Of a stretch of DNA of 64,000 nucleotides, positions 1-9,860 are shown piece after piece (position 1 is the first letter of the stretch; every line of letters begins with the position of its first letter). The translations under genes and the position numbers were made by a program. Where the stretch lies: assembly GCA_022736275.1 (NCBI GenBank), contig DZBJ01000009.1, forward strand, positions 24,127 through 88,126, written 5' to 3'. The notes below the pieces were generated by a model. That model worked only from the letters and a program-made list of their open reading frames with translations, was not told the DNA's origin and searched no databases. Source of the stretch: Rikenella microfusus. Its GTDB lineage: Bacteria; Bacteroidota; Bacteroidia; Bacteroidales; VadinHA17.

Positions 1-1
1 G

Positions 2-958
2 GCAGAGACAGCCATAGAAAATGCTGTAACGGTCTTCCACATTGATTCAGATGAGATAAAGGGCCGCATCATCGGCCGTGAGGGACGTAACATACGTGCC
101 CTTGAAGCGGCCACCGGCGTTGAAATAATTGTAGATGATACACCTGAAGCCATCGTTTTGTCGGGGTTTGATCCCGTTCGCCGTGAGATTGCACGCCTGG
201 CCCTGCACCAGCTGGTCACGGACGGTCGCATCCATCCTGCACGCATTGAGGAGATTGTGGAGAAGACGCGCAAGCAGGTTGAAGAGGAGATTGTTGAAAT
301 TGGCAAGCGTACAACAATAGACCTTGGTATACATGGCCTTCATCCTGAGCTGATCAGGCTTGTAGGCAAGATGAAATATCGCTCTTCTTACGGACAGAAC
401 CTTCTGCAGCACTCCCGTGAAGTGGCCAACCTCTGCTCCATCATGGCAGCCGAGCTGGGCCTTAACCCGAAACTGGCAAAGAGGGCCGGACTGCTGCATG
501 ACATAGGCAAGGTGCCTGATGACGAGCCCGAACTGCCGCATGCAGTTCTCGGCATGAAGCTGGCTGAAAAGTACAAGGAGAAGCCCGAGGTCATAAATGC
601 TATCGGGTCACACCATGATGAAGCAGAGATGACCACCCTCATTGCACCGATAGTGCAGGTATGTGATGCCATCTCAGGTGCACGTCCGGGCGCACGGCGC
701 GAAGTCATCGAATCATACATCAAGAGGCTCAATGAGCTTGAGTCTGTCGCACTCTCATACCCGGGAGTGACCAAGACATATGCCATCCAGGCAGGAAGAG
801 AGCTGAGGGTGATAGTGGGGGCGGACAAGGTAACTGACAAGGATACGGAAAGCCTCTCTTTTGAGATAGCACGTAAAATACAGAATGAAATGACATATCC
901 CGGGCAGATAAAAATCACTGTCATCAGGGAGACCAGAGCTGTCAATTACGCTAAATGA
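2..958 (+). CDS. rny: Ribonuclease Y, C-terminal part (5' end outside window)
   Basis: Membrane-anchored endoribonuclease that starts mRNA decay. The reading frame is already open at base 2, so the membrane anchor and coiled coil lie upstream of the window. The KH RNA-binding domain is visible at about nt 56-150 with the motif [10 protein letters not shown]. The HD phosphohydrolase domain follows, with His-Asp in LLHDIGK near nt 490-510 and a second conserved His pair in GSHHDE near nt 607. This KH-then-HD order is diagnostic of RNase Y. The stop codon overlaps the wecB start by 4 bases (ATGA), which implies translational coupling. This is not a usual partner, so the operon may simply reflect compaction. 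Confidence 0.96.
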   Translation, partial: AETAIENAVTVFHIDSDEIKGRIIGREGRNIRALEAATGVEIIVDDTPEAIVLSGFDPVRREIARLALHQLVTDGRIHPARIEEIVEKTRKQVEEEIVEIGKRTTIDLGIHGLHPELIRLVGKMKYRSSYGQNLLQHSREVANLCSIMAAELGLNPKLAKRAGLLHDIGKVPDDEPELPHAVLGMKLAEKYKEKPEVINAIGSHHDEAEMTTLIAPIVQVCDAISGARPGARREVIESYIKRLNELESVALSYPGVTKTYAIQAGRELRVIVGADKVTDKDTESLSFEIARKIQNEMTYPGQIKITVIRETRAVNYAK

Positions 959-2115
959 AAAAGCTGAAGATCCTTAACATCGTTGGTGCCAGGCCCCAGA
1001 TAATAAAAGCCTCGGCTATCAGCCGTGCCATTGCCGGTGAGTTTGCCGGCGAGATTGATGAGGTCGTTGTTCATACCGGCCAGCACTATGATCGCGAGCT
1101 CTCCGCTGTATTCTTTGATGAGCTGGAGATAAAGATGCCCGATCACAACCTCCAGGTGGGATCAGGCAGGCATGGCCGCCAGACCGGAATGATTATGGAA
1201 CGCATTGAGGATGTGATCATGAATGAGAAGCCTGACTGCGTTGTCATCTACGGTGACACCAACTCAACGCTTGCAGCAGCCCTGGCTGCCTCCAAACAGC
1301 ACTTTCCGGTGGTCCACATTGAGGCGGGCATGAGATCATTCAACAAGACAATGCCCGAGGAGCTGAACCGCATTATGGCTGACCACGCCTCTACTTTGCT
1401 CGTGGCACCCACCAATGCTGCATTCAAGAATCTTATGGCCGAAGGTTTTCGTCCGGAGAATATTGCCCCTTACAGCATAAACAACCCAAGGGTCTTTCTC
1501 ACCGGTGACATAATGTATGACAACAGTCTTTTTTATGCAGAGCTGGCTGAGAGGAAGAAACAGGGCTTTCTCTCCGGTCTCGGGCTGACGGAGAGCAGTT
1601 TTGTGCTGGTGACAATACACCGCGATTCCAATACTGATGACCCGGTAAGACTTACATCTATTTTCAGCACCCTGAAGGATCTTGCAGAGAGTAACAAAAT
1701 GGCAATGGTCATGCCTCTTCATCCCAGGACCATGATTGCTCTCCGTAACCGTGCTCCTGAGCTCTATGCTGGTCTTTCAGACCATCCGCTCATCAGGATC
1801 GTGCCTCCTGTATCTTTCCTTGAGATGATCCTGCTCGAGAAAAAGGCATGCCTGATCATTACCGATTCCGGCGGCGTTCAGAAGGAGAGTCATTTCTTCT
1901 CCCGTCCGTGCATTGTGCTGAGGAAAGAGACAGAATGGGTTGAACTTGTCAGGAACGGGACGGTGAAGCTTGCCGATGCCGACCCTCAGAAGATCACTGA
2001 TGCCTGGGTATGGTTCATGAATAACAGGGAGACGCTTCAGTATCCCGGCTTCTACGGCGACGGCAAGGCTGCCGCGGCAATTTTGAAGGAGGTTCTGGAG
2101 GTCTTCAGGAACTGA
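955..2115 (+). CDS. wecB: UDP-N-acetylglucosamine 2-epimerase (non-hydrolysing)
   Basis: Cytoplasmic enzyme interconverting UDP-GlcNAc and UDP-ManNAc, feeding ManNAc or ManNAcA into surface polysaccharide. The 386 residues are full length for the family. Visible motifs are GARPQIIK at the N terminus (residues 11-18), HTGQHYD at 40-46, GDTNS at about 100 (catalytic-type Asp101), HIEAG (Glu123), PEELNR (Glu135/136), TIHRDSN, PLHPRT and the UDP-binding TDSGGVQKE near the C terminus. The ATG start overlaps the rny stop. No other polysaccharide gene is adjacent, so the target glycan cannot be told from context. The 3' end overlaps the convergent nucleoside phosphorylase gene by 11 bases. Confidence 0.95.
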   Translation: MKKLKILNIVGARPQIIKASAISRAIAGEFAGEIDEVVVHTGQHYDRELSAVFFDELEIKMPDHNLQVGSGRHGRQTGMIMERIEDVIMNEKPDCVVIYGDTNSTLAAALAASKQHFPVVHIEAGMRSFNKTMPEELNRIMADHASTLLVAPTNAAFKNLMAEGFRPENIAPYSINNPRVFLTGDIMYDNSLFYAELAERKKQGFLSGLGLTESSFVLVTIHRDSNTDDPVRLTSIFSTLKDLAESNKMAMVMPLHPRTMIALRNRAPELYAGLSDHPLIRIVPPVSFLEMILLEKKACLIITDSGGVQKESHFFSRPCIVLRKETEWVELVRNGTVKLADADPQKITDAWVWFMNNRETLQYPGFYGDGKAAAAILKEVLEVFRN

Positions 2116-2968
2116 GGGCATCAAGCACCTGTTGTGCAAGAGACCTGACAGCAGGCTTGTAGTCGGTCAGGAACTCGCCGGTAACCCTGTTTCCGATCAC
2201 AACACATATTGTGAGAGCCTTATGGTTCAGTAGCTTTGCAAGTCCGTAAATCGCGGAGCTCTCCATTTCATAGTTGGTAACCTTCTCACCCCTGAAACGA
2301 AACGAAGTGAGGTTGTCATTCAGTTCGCTGTCAAATGGTTCGAGCCTCAGACGGCGGCCCTGGGGGCCGTAGAACCCCGGAGATGATATGGTTATGCCCC
2401 TGTTCATACCGGCGGCAACCTTTTCCATCAGGCAGGCATCAGCATCCACAGCATAGGGGTAAGCAAGAGTATCAGGCCACTCCAGGTGACTCGCCAGGGC
2501 ATCGGCCAGCTGGTGGTCAAGGCACCACTCATAACCTTCATAAAAGTGCAGTACGCCGTCAAATCCTACCACCTTTGCCGTCGCAATGAATGAACCGACG
2601 GGAATTTCCTTCTGCAGTCCGCCGGCGGTGCCCAGCCTGATAAACGATAGAGTCCTGGGTTCTTCTTTGACAACTCCCGTTGAAAGATCAATATTCACCA
2701 GGGCATCGAGCTCATTGACGACAATATCAATGTTGTCAGTCCCGATGCCTGACGATATTATGGTGATTTCCACATCGCGATAGCTTCCGGTAATGGTGCT
2801 GAATTCCCTGTTGCTTTTCCTTACACGCACTGAGTCAAGCATCTGGCCAATCATTTCAACTCTTCCCGGATCTCCCACAATAATTACCTGATCAGCTATT
2901 TCTCCCGGAAGGAGGTGCAGATGGAATATTGATCCGTCAGGGTTGGTTATAAGTTCAGTTTGTTTCAT
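2105..2968 (-). CDS. Nucleoside phosphorylase, uridine phosphorylase-like
   Basis: Member of the PNP/UDP family that cleaves nucleosides with phosphate to free base plus ribose 1-phosphate, in salvage. At 287 residues it is close to the Bacteroidota 'uridine phosphorylase' group. Visible motifs are VGDPGRVEM near residue 32 (phosphate binding), RLGTAGGLQ in the middle and the nucleoside-binding NYEMESSAIYGL near residue 230. Substrate choice (uridine versus purine nucleosides) is inferred from family resemblance only. It is a single gene, divergent from the DUF5916 locus. A TAATTTTG promoter box lies 20 bases upstream of the ATG. Confidence 0.88.
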   Translation of the reverse strand: MKQTELITNPDGSIFHLHLLPGEIADQVIIVGDPGRVEMIGQMLDSVRVRKSNREFSTITGSYRDVEITIISSGIGTDNIDIVVNELDALVNIDLSTGVVKEEPRTLSFIRLGTAGGLQKEIPVGSFIATAKVVGFDGVLHFYEGYEWCLDHQLADALASHLEWPDTLAYPYAVDADACLMEKVAAGMNRGITISSPGFYGPQGRRLRLEPFDSELNDNLTSFRFRGEKVTNYEMESSAIYGLAKLLNHKALTICVVIGNRVTGEFLTDYKPAVRSLAQQVLDALSS

Positions 2969-2987
2969 CTTTGAGAGTTTGAAACAG

Positions 2988-2995
2988 CAAAATTA
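2988..2995 (-). promoter_or_regulatory. Putative Bacteroidota -7 box (TAATTTTG)
   Basis: Read on the minus strand the sequence is TAATTTTG, matching TAnnTTTG. It sits 20 bases upstream of the nucleoside phosphorylase ATG at 2968. No clear -33 TTTG is visible. Confidence 0.5.
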
Positions 2996-3094
2996 GTAAA
3001 ATTGTATTACCGCGGACATCCCGGTGCAACAGGGTAACAGGCTGTTAAATATTGTTAATTGATAAAAAAATGCTCCCTGTTAAAGTCAGCTGAT

Positions 3095-3102
3095 TATATT
3101 TG
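3095..3102 (+). promoter_or_regulatory. Putative Bacteroidota -7 box (TATATTTG)
   Basis: TATATTTG lies 43 bases before the ATG at 3145. It overlaps the in-frame TTG at 3100, which argues that the TTG is promoter sequence and that translation starts at 3145. Confidence 0.55.
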
Positions 3103-3144
3103 CTGAATTCCCGAAACAGACCATTTCCAAAGACAAACCCTGAA

Positions 3145-5213
3145 ATGAAATTTGCCTCGTTGTTACCAGTTTTGCTTGTTTTCTGTCAGGTTATCATTGC
3201 TCAGGGAAATGATCCTGACCTCGCCGGAAGAAAGCTGGATGCCGTGAGGACAGACCAGCGTATCAGGGCAGACGGTCTGCTTGATGAAGAAGCATGGCAG
3301 CTTTCAGATGTTGCAGGAGATTTCGTAATGTACAATCCCTATAATGGTATTGCCTCGAAATACAAGACTGAGGTGAGGGTCCTTTATGACGATGAGGCAC
3401 TTTATATTGGCGCAATGATGTTCGATGACTCTCCTGACAGCATCTACGCTGAGCTGGGCCCGAGGGATGATGAAAACATCAATTCAGATAATTTCTATGT
3501 CGAGATTTCGCCCTTCAACGACGGCCTGAACGGAGAAGTATTCAAGGTGACAGCTTCCGGTGTCCAGATTGACAATAAACTCTCGACGGGTGATTCATGG
3601 CATAGGGAAGATACCTGGGATGCCGTTTGGGAGAGCCGTACAGCCATTCTGGAAAACGGATGGAGCGCAGAGATAAGGATACCATATTCTGCCCTGCGGT
3701 TCTCAAAAGCCGCCACCCAGATGTGGGGGATTAACTTCTGGCGCGAGGTACGCCGGGACAGGGAGACATCATCATGGAGCTTTGTTACCAAGGAATACGG
3801 GGCCACTATTACTCACCTTGGAGAGCTTGGAGGATTGCGGGATATCACTCCGCCACTTCGCCTCTCACTGGTTCCGTATGTGTCAGGTTATCTTGAGAAG
3901 ATCTCTGATGACCCTGGAGTAAGCACATCATATAACGGCGGACTTGACCTCAAGCTGGGCCTCAGCGAAAGCTTCACGCTTGATGCGACGCTAATTCCCG
4001 ATTTCGGGCAGGTGCAGTCGGATGACCACATACTTAATCTTACCCCTTACGAAGTTCAGTACAATGAGAACCGGCCCTTCTTTATGGAAGGAACAGAGCT
4101 TTTCAAGAGAGGGAATATCTTCTACTCAAGAAGAATAGGTGGAGTACCTCACCTCACCGGTGACGTCTACGACCAGCTTGAAGAAAATGAAGATGTTTCA
4201 GAGAACCCTGCCGAGGCAGGTCTTATTAACGCAACGAAAATCTCAGGCAGGACCAAACACGGCCTTGGGATCGGATTTTTCAATGCCGTGACAAACAATG
4301 TCTATGCCGAAGTGACAGATACGGTTACCGGTGAGACCAGGCAGGTTCTTACCGAGCCGCTTACCAACTATAATATGATTGTGTTCGATCAGAACCTGAA
4401 GAACAATTCGTATGTCAGCCTTGCAAACACCAGCGTGATCAGGGATGCTCCCAAAGATGAAAACTTCTATACGGCAAATGTCACAAGCGTTGAAACACTT
4501 GTCAAGACAAAGGATCAGCTGTATTCAGTGGCAGCCACAGCCAACCTGAGCCAGAAATACCATACTGACAGCACTGATCTTGGTCACGCCGTTGCTTTCA
4601 ACATAGGAAAAACGGGAGGAGTTTTCAGAACAGACTATAATCTGTCTCTCATGAGTGACACCTATGATCCGAATGACATGGGCTACATAAGGAGAAGCAA
4701 TGAACTGGAACATTCAGTCGATTTCTCATACAATGTCTATGAGCCAAAAGGGAATCTGATGCAGCAGCGGTATTCGCTCGATTTGTCCTACGATCAGCTT
4801 TACAAACCCAGGGCATTCACTTCTTCATCAATTGAACTCGGCAGCATGATCGTCTTTATGAATTACTGGTCGTTGTCACTTGATGCTATTGTGACGCCGT
4901 GGGGTGAGAATGACTACTATGAGCCCCGGACCTACTGCTTCAGGATGACGGCTCTCTTGAACCCTCTGCCTATGGCGGGGCATCAGACATGAACACAAAC
5001 TTCCTTAACATCGACATGGGCCACACATGGCGATTTGCTCCAGGAAGCGAGCTCTCAGTGGTCTGGAAAAATGCAATCAGGGCAATTTCCTACTATATAA
5101 CGGAAAATTCCGGTGAGAACTTCAGGAATATGCTGGACGAACCACAGTCAAACAGCATCTCTATAAAGATTTTATACTACCTTGACTATCAAAATTTCAA
5201 GAAGATATTTTAG
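3145..5213 (+). pseudogene. DUF5916 outer-membrane protein with CBM9-like N domain, broken by internal deletion and frameshift
   Basis: The ATG at 3145 gives a clean signal peptide (MKFASLLPVLLVFCQVIIAQ). A CBM9-like carbohydrate-binding domain follows (GLLDEEAW near residue 40), then the DUF5916 beta-barrel region with NRPFFMEG. The first frame runs normally to NDYYEPRT (about 4932) and then reads nonsense to a stop at 4992. The second frame resumes at about 4932 with QDDGSLEP and MNTNFLNID, and continues through FAPGSELSVVWKN to the normal terminal LYYLDYQNF, ending at 5213. In relatives as I remember them these two pieces are separated by roughly 130-150 residues. A deletion junction near 4930-4938 therefore explains both the missing strands and the frame change. 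It may be real decay or an assembly collapse. Confidence 0.8.
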
Positions 5214-5234
5214 TCCGGATAAAAGTTATATAAC

Positions 5235-5690
5235 ATGATACAAAGGATACAAACCATCTTTCTGCTGGCCATTGCTGTTCTCTCAGGACTCATGCTGACT
5301 GGAGACCTGATAATAATGTCTGCCGGACAGGGGACGTTGTTCAGCATCAGTTTTGCCGGCCTTGGAGAAAACGGAGGAGAGATCATTCAGCGGCTATGGC
5401 CTCTGACCGTTATCCTGGTCCTTGTTCCTCTGCTCGGCATTGCGGCCGTATTTCTTTATAAAAAGCGTGCACTTCAGATGAGGATTACGATGTTTGTGTT
5501 GCTGCTTTCACTTGGCACAATAATCCTCGGAGCCTTTTATGTCATCATGTTCGACAAGAAGATAGACATCAGGATATTGTGGACATTAAAAGCGATATTC
5601 CCGCTGATATCGGCGATCCTGGCATGGCTGGCATACAGGTCCATAATGAAGGACGACCTGAAGATCAGGTCGTACGACCGTCTCAGATGA
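5235..5690 (+). CDS. DUF4293 family four-helix membrane protein
   Basis: Small inner-membrane protein of unknown function found across Bacteroidota. The 151 residues open with the family's characteristic MIQRIQTIFLL. Four hydrophobic segments lie at about residues 5-25, 53-75, 85-105 and 117-137, with a charged tail. The gene begins 21 bases after the DUF5916 remnant and may share its transcript. The 3' end overlaps the convergent pyrI by 8 bases. No catalytic motif is visible. Confidence 0.85.
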   Translation: MIQRIQTIFLLAIAVLSGLMLTGDLIIMSAGQGTLFSISFAGLGENGGEIIQRLWPLTVILVLVPLLGIAAVFLYKKRALQMRITMFVLLLSLGTIILGAFYVIMFDKKIDIRILWTLKAIFPLISAILAWLAYRSIMKDDLKIRSYDRLR

Positions 5691-6150
5691 TCTCCAGCCG
5701 TTCCTGATCAGTGATCTTTTCGCAGTAATGGCACTTAAGGGCAACCGGCTTCTTTGAGACAACCCTGAAACGTGTGGTCACTTTCTCGAAGTTGGTGATG
5801 CACTTGGGGTTCATGCATTTGGCTATTGCTGTGATATGGTCAGGCACTGACACCACGCGCTTCTCGATGACCTTGTAATCCTTGATGATGTTCAGCTTGG
5901 CATTGGGCGCCACCAGGGCAATCCTGTTGATATCGTCATCCTCAAAAAACTTATTCGCAATCTTGATGATGGCTTTCTTGCCATCTGTCTTGCTGTCGAG
6001 GTTTGTGCCGAATGTGATCTGGTTCCTGATTCTGTCAAGCCCGAGAATCTTTATTACCTTGAAGAGCGTGCTGGCAGGGATATGGTCAATGACAGTACCG
6101 GACTCAATGGCACTGACAAGCAACTGCTTCGGATCATTTATGTTTTGCAT
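5683..6150 (-). CDS. pyrI: Aspartate carbamoyltransferase regulatory chain
   Basis: Allosteric subunit that binds nucleotide effectors and assembles with PyrB trimers into the dodecameric ATCase. The 155 residues match the family length. The C-terminal zinc domain shows the four cysteines as CMNPKC and, about 25 residues later, CHYC. These contact the catalytic chains. The N-terminal nucleotide-binding domain begins with a short variable lead and GTVIDHIPA. The gene starts 6 bases after the pyrB stop, in the usual pyrBI order, so it is surely co-transcribed and co-regulated with pyrB. Confidence 0.96.
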   Translation of the reverse strand: MQNINDPKQLLVSAIESGTVIDHIPASTLFKVIKILGLDRIRNQITFGTNLDSKTDGKKAIIKIANKFFEDDDINRIALVAPNAKLNIIKDYKVIEKRVVSVPDHITAIAKCMNPKCITNFEKVTTRFRVVSKKPVALKCHYCEKITDQERLEII

Positions 6151-6156
6151 GGCCTC

Positions 6157-7065
6157 TTATTTTAATCCCAATAATGTGCATATGATTGCCTGCCTCGTGA
6201 ATACCCCGTTGAGAGCCTGTTCGAAATAGTAGGCTTTGGCGTTGGCATCCACATCGGGGTTTATCTCATTCACCCGCGGGAGGGGGTGCAGGATCTTCAT
6301 TCCCGGCCTGGTCTCGGAGAGCATGTGATCATGCAGCACATAAGCGTTCTTAACCTTCTCGTACTCCATGGGGTCTGAGAAACGTTCGCGCTGTACCCGT
6401 GTCATGTAGATAATATCTGCCGTGTTCAGGACTTCATTAAGATCAGTTGTCTCATTATATTTCAAACCGAGGTGGTTGAGATACAGCTTGTACTCTTCAG
6501 GCATCATAAGCTCTTCCGGTGCTACGAAGTTGAAAGTTGTCTTCCACTGTGACATGGCGATGAGAAGTGAATGTACCGTGCGGCCGTATTTGAGATCGCC
6601 CACCATGCAGATATTCAGCCCGTCAAGAGTTCCCTGGGTCTTGAGGATAGAATAGAGGTCGAGCAGTGTCTGGGTGGGATGCTGGTTGGCTCCGTCACCG
6701 GCATTGATAACAGGCACTGTCGAAATCTCGCTCGCATACCTGGCACTCCCTTCAATGGGATGCCGCATGACGATCAGATCAACATAGTTGTTTACCGTCC
6801 TGATGGTGTCATTCAGTGTCTCACCCTTTGTGACGCTTGAGCTTGATGAATCTGTAAAACCTATCACCTTTCCGCCAAGCTTGTTGACGGCGCTCTCAAA
6901 GCTGAGCCGTGTGCGCGTGGAGGGCTCAAAAAAGAGAGTCGCCACTACCTTGCCGTGCAGGATATCCCGGATGGGATCCTTCTCAAATTCCGCGGCAAGC
7001 TTAAGTATCTGCATGATCTCATCGGTAGAGAGATCATCTATTGAAACTAAGCTTCTGGATTTCAT
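6157..7065 (-). CDS. pyrB: Aspartate carbamoyltransferase catalytic chain
   Basis: Catalyses the committed step of de novo pyrimidine synthesis: carbamoyl phosphate plus aspartate gives carbamoyl-aspartate. All active-site signatures are present: FEPSTRTR (carbamoyl phosphate), [35 protein letters not shown] and HPLPR. I place the start at the ATG ending at 7065 (protein [10 protein letters not shown], 302 residues), which fits the family. An upstream in-frame ATG at 7137 would add 24 atypical residues and lies upstream of the TAACTTTG promoter box at 7096-7103. The gene is followed immediately by pyrI. Confidence 0.97.
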   Translation of the reverse strand: MKSRSLVSIDDLSTDEIMQILKLAAEFEKDPIRDILHGKVVATLFFEPSTRTRLSFESAVNKLGGKVIGFTDSSSSSVTKGETLNDTIRTVNNYVDLIVMRHPIEGSARYASEISTVPVINAGDGANQHPTQTLLDLYSILKTQGTLDGLNICMVGDLKYGRTVHSLLIAMSQWKTTFNFVAPEELMMPEEYKLYLNHLGLKYNETTDLNEVLNTADIIYMTRVQRERFSDPMEYEKVKNAYVLHDHMLSETRPGMKILHPLPRVNEINPDVDANAKAYYFEQALNGVFTRQAIICTLLGLK

Positions 7066-7095
7066 TAAGTTATTATTTTTATGCCTGATACCTGG

Positions 7096-7103
7096 CAAAG
7101 TTA
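7096..7103 (-). promoter_or_regulatory. Putative -7 box (TAACTTTG) of pyrBI
   Basis: The minus-strand sequence TAACTTTG matches TAnnTTTG and ends 30 bases upstream of the pyrB ATG at 7065. It supports the shorter pyrB start. No convincing -33 element is visible. Confidence 0.55.
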
Positions 7104-7159
7104 TTACAACTGCGGGTGCATTAATATTGATGTTCAAAAGTATTTAAAAAATAACTTCT

Positions 7160-7777
7160 CTAAACAGTAGCGACCCATTTCATGGTCAGTCCGCTGATCT
7201 TGCCCAGTCTGCCTTTCACATGTTCTGAAAGCGACGACCTGAATGAGATCTCTAATGTGACATCGTTGCCGCTGTAATGGTGAGCAGACTGGTTGCATGA
7301 ATCATCCTTCATAACCTTCATCACGTCATTCATGGCTGAATAGGGGAAGGTCACAATCCATCTTTCGATAAGGTGCCGTTCAATAATACTTGCCTTGTCA
7401 AGGGCATCTGCGGCTGCACTCCTGTAAGCATTAATCAGTCCGCTTACGCCGAGAAGAGTTCCGCCGAAATACCTGATCACAACAACAAGTATATTGGTCA
7501 GCTCACGTGAATTGATCTGTCCCAATATGGGTTTTCCGGCTGTTCCGGACGGTTCTCCGTCATCATTGACACGCCTTGCCTGCCTGTCAGGAGACAACAC
7601 CCACGCATAACAGTGGTGCCTGGCATCATGATACTCTTTTCTCAGCTCCTCCAGCCTGTTTTTAATCTCTTCCTGGGTCGTGACGGGAATGGCCAGGGCA
7701 ATAAACTTGCTGCCTCTATCCTTAAAGAGTCCATTTGCCTTACTGTCAATTGTTTTATAGGTATCTGAAAACAACAT
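7160..7777 (-). CDS. yigZ: YigZ/IMPACT family protein (UPF0029)
   Basis: Member of the conserved IMPACT family, whose eukaryotic member regulates translation. The bacterial role is unsettled. The N-terminal UPF0029 domain carries the signature HHCYAWVL followed by NDDGEPSGTAGKPIL. A DUF1949-like ferredoxin-fold C-terminal domain makes up the rest. The ATG at 7777 gives 205 residues, the length of E. coli YigZ. A TTG at 7798 would add seven residues (MVGFGKG) and is less likely. The gene lies 23 bases after the TauE/SafE gene and is the last gene of a three-gene minus-strand operon. Confidence 0.9.
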   Translation of the reverse strand: MLFSDTYKTIDSKANGLFKDRGSKFIALAIPVTTQEEIKNRLEELRKEYHDARHHCYAWVLSPDRQARRVNDDGEPSGTAGKPILGQINSRELTNILVVVIRYFGGTLLGVSGLINAYRSAAADALDKASIIERHLIERWIVTFPYSAMNDVMKVMKDDSCNQSAHHYSGNDVTLEISFRSSLSEHVKGRLGKISGLTMKWVATV

Positions 7778-7800
7778 TCCTTTACCGAATCCTACCAATA

Positions 7801-8550
7801 TTATAAATTAAACAACCCCTTCGCACCTTTGAAAAGCGTTAATATTCCCATGAGTACGAGTACCACATAAACTACAAGGGTAAAGATGTTCTGGCTTAAG
7901 CGTGACACTAACCTGTCGCCTGTGTACAGTCCTGCCAGCAACGCCGGTACAGAGCAGAGGGCAAGAATAAGGGTTTCAGTTCTGATAAGTCCCGAGAAAA
8001 GGTAAAAAACCAGTGCATATGATACGGCAAAGAGAATGAAAACTGAAATAACGGCATTGAATTTTTCCTTGGGTGTATTAAGTGATGAGAGTATGATTGC
8101 CACGGGTGGTCCGGTTATTCCAGTGGCACCTGCAAGTACTCCTCCGAACAATCCGCTCAGTCTCATGGCACTCCTGTCAGACCGGATGTTCAGGTTCAGG
8201 CCGCGCACAAGGGCAAAGACGATAAAGATGATAAGCACCCCCCATGCCAGCTGGATGTATGCCGGATTAATAAACTTGAGTATCACTGTTCCGGCGGCCA
8301 CGCCAATTCCCGTCCAGAGTGCCATTGCGCCAAGAGGCTGATCTTTCACTATCTCTTTTGAGCGACGGTAGTACAACACTGAAAATATCACGTTAATCAT
8401 GGCAATAAAGACCGCAGTATCAGTGACGGGCATGATGAACTGTATCAGGGGCACCGCCACCAGTGCAAGTCCGAATCCTGTAAACCCCCTTACCACGGAG
8501 GCAGTGAAGATAACAAGGGAGAGAAAGAGGATATTGCCGGCAGTGACCAT
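7801..8550 (-). CDS. TauE/SafE family membrane permease
   Basis: Inner-membrane protein of the sulfite exporter TauE/SafE family (UPF0721), usually linked to export of sulfite, sulfoacetate or related small anions. The 249 residues contain about seven to eight hydrophobic helices and the family's repeated architecture. The motif RGFTGFGLALV lies near residue 21 and GGVLAGATGITGPPVA near residue 135. The start lies 1 base after the NamZ-like gene stop, so the two are coupled. The substrate cannot be inferred. A ComB-like sulfonate enzyme does occur elsewhere in the window (44.5 kb), but not in this operon. Confidence 0.9.
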   Translation of the reverse strand: MVTAGNILFLSLVIFTASVVRGFTGFGLALVAVPLIQFIMPVTDTAVFIAMINVIFSVLYYRRSKEIVKDQPLGAMALWTGIGVAAGTVILKFINPAYIQLAWGVLIIFIVFALVRGLNLNIRSDRSAMRLSGLFGGVLAGATGITGPPVAIILSSLNTPKEKFNAVISVFILFAVSYALVFYLFSGLIRTETLILALCSVPALLAGLYTGDRLVSRLSQNIFTLVVYVVLVLMGILTLFKGAKGLFNL

Positions 8551-8551
8551 A

Positions 8552-9730
8552 CTAGTCGCTGTAAAGTGCCATTTGCCGGAACTCGGCTGTGAATTCTTCT
8601 ATGGAGGCATCCCAGCGTGATATCTCATCACTCAGTGAAAACCCCTTCTCAAGCACCTCCCGCATACGGCTGTCACCTGACAGGATGTCGAATGGCATGA
8701 GCCGGTATTCATATTCATAGGGAGGCGGGTTGAATGTCAATGACCCGGCCGCGGAGGTTCTTATTATGGAGTCAAAGAGGTGAAGCGCTGTCACAACGGG
8801 CCTGAAGGTTGATGCGTCGGTCACATGTATCTGGATGCCTCTGCAGTATTCACCTGCAAATTTGTGAAAGGTTGGAATGTAATCATGCATACGGAATGAG
8901 CAGCCCGGAATCTTCCTGCTCCTCAGTTCACTTAGCAGCCTGTGGCTGTTGATGAATGGCGCTCCTGTCAGCTCAAAGGGGATAACCGTTCCTCTTCCCT
9001 CCGAGAGGTTTAATGCTTCGGCCAGAACGGTGCCCGGATAAACAAGCGCTGTCTGAGGTGCTGGCATGTTGGGAGAGGGGAGAACCCATGGCAGTCCGGT
9101 CTGATGGTATAGCAGGCGGCGTTTCCATCCTCGCGCCCTGATTACATGCAACTCGCATCCCGGGATATGCTTTTCCCGGATCCAGACAGCCATCTCGCCA
9201 ATGGTCATGCGGTGGCAGAGCGGTATTGAGGCGCCACCCACGAATGTGAAATAATGGTCCCTTAACACTGGTCCGTCAGCTTGCACCCTGCCGATGGGGT
9301 TTGGCCTGTCGAGTATGAATACAGGTATCCCGGCTTCTGCGCAGGCTTCCATGCACAGTTTAACGGTCCAGATATAAGTATAAAGCCTGGCTCCCACATC
9401 CTGCAGGTCCACCACAAGGGCTTCCAGTCCGTCAAGCATCCGGGGAGTGGGTTTGCGGTGTTCCCCATAGAGACTGTGAACGGGTATTCCAAGCACGGGA
9501 TCAGTGGTGCTTTCCCACTCTATCATATTATCCTGCGTCTGGCCCGAGATACCGTGTTGCGGACCGAAAAGAGCAGCAAGGGTGCATCCGCTGTCACTGC
9601 CGAAGACCTCGGTTATGAACCTGAAATCTGAAGTTATGCTTGATGAATGGCACAGAATGCCTATTCTCTTTCCCCGCAGCCGTGACGGCATCCGCGATGA
9701 AACAACATCCAAACCGGTAAATACTTTCAT
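8552..9730 (-). CDS. DUF1343 / NamZ-like exo-beta-N-acetylmuramidase
   Basis: DUF1343 proteins include NamZ, which removes terminal MurNAc from peptidoglycan fragments during cell-wall recycling. The 392 residues show the family pattern: KRIGILCHSS near residue 21, FGPQHG near 57, VHSLYGE, the strongly conserved DLQDVGARLYTYIWT near 110 and DRPNPIG near 145. Unlike many secreted family members there is no signal peptide. The protein begins MKVFTGLDVVSSRM and is predicted cytoplasmic, so it may act on imported muropeptide sugars. It is the first gene of an operon with tauE and yigZ. A TAATTTTG promoter box lies only 7 bases before the ATG, suggesting a nearly leaderless message or a start at the internal Met14. 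Confidence 0.88.
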   Translation of the reverse strand: MKVFTGLDVVSSRMPSRLRGKRIGILCHSSSITSDFRFITEVFGSDSGCTLAALFGPQHGISGQTQDNMIEWESTTDPVLGIPVHSLYGEHRKPTPRMLDGLEALVVDLQDVGARLYTYIWTVKLCMEACAEAGIPVFILDRPNPIGRVQADGPVLRDHYFTFVGGASIPLCHRMTIGEMAVWIREKHIPGCELHVIRARGWKRRLLYHQTGLPWVLPSPNMPAPQTALVYPGTVLAEALNLSEGRGTVIPFELTGAPFINSHRLLSELRSRKIPGCSFRMHDYIPTFHKFAGEYCRGIQIHVTDASTFRPVVTALHLFDSIIRTSAAGSLTFNPPPYEYEYRLMPFDILSGDSRMREVLEKGFSLSDEISRWDASIEEFTAEFRQMALYSD

Positions 9731-9737
9731 ACGTCAG

Positions 9738-9745
9738 CAAAATTA
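9738..9745 (-). promoter_or_regulatory. Putative -7 box (TAATTTTG) of the namZ operon
   Basis: On the minus strand TAATTTTG ends 7 bases upstream of the ATG at 9730, so transcription would start almost at the initiation codon. Confidence 0.45.
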
Positions 9746-9803
9746 ATGAAAAGTGGCGGCGATACAAGCAGACCGGCGCCGGTACGGCATACAAATAATT
9801 CAA

Positions 9804-9811
9804 TATATTTG
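9804..9811 (+). promoter_or_regulatory. Putative -7 box (TATATTTG) of the phosphoesterase operon
   Basis: TATATTTG lies 49 bases upstream of the ATG at 9861. Together with the box at 9738-9745 it forms a divergent promoter pair in the 130-base intergenic region. Confidence 0.55.
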
Positions 9812-9860
9812 CAACCGCAGGCAGCTTGCCGGTGTTATATTACAAAAACATTAAAAAGAA

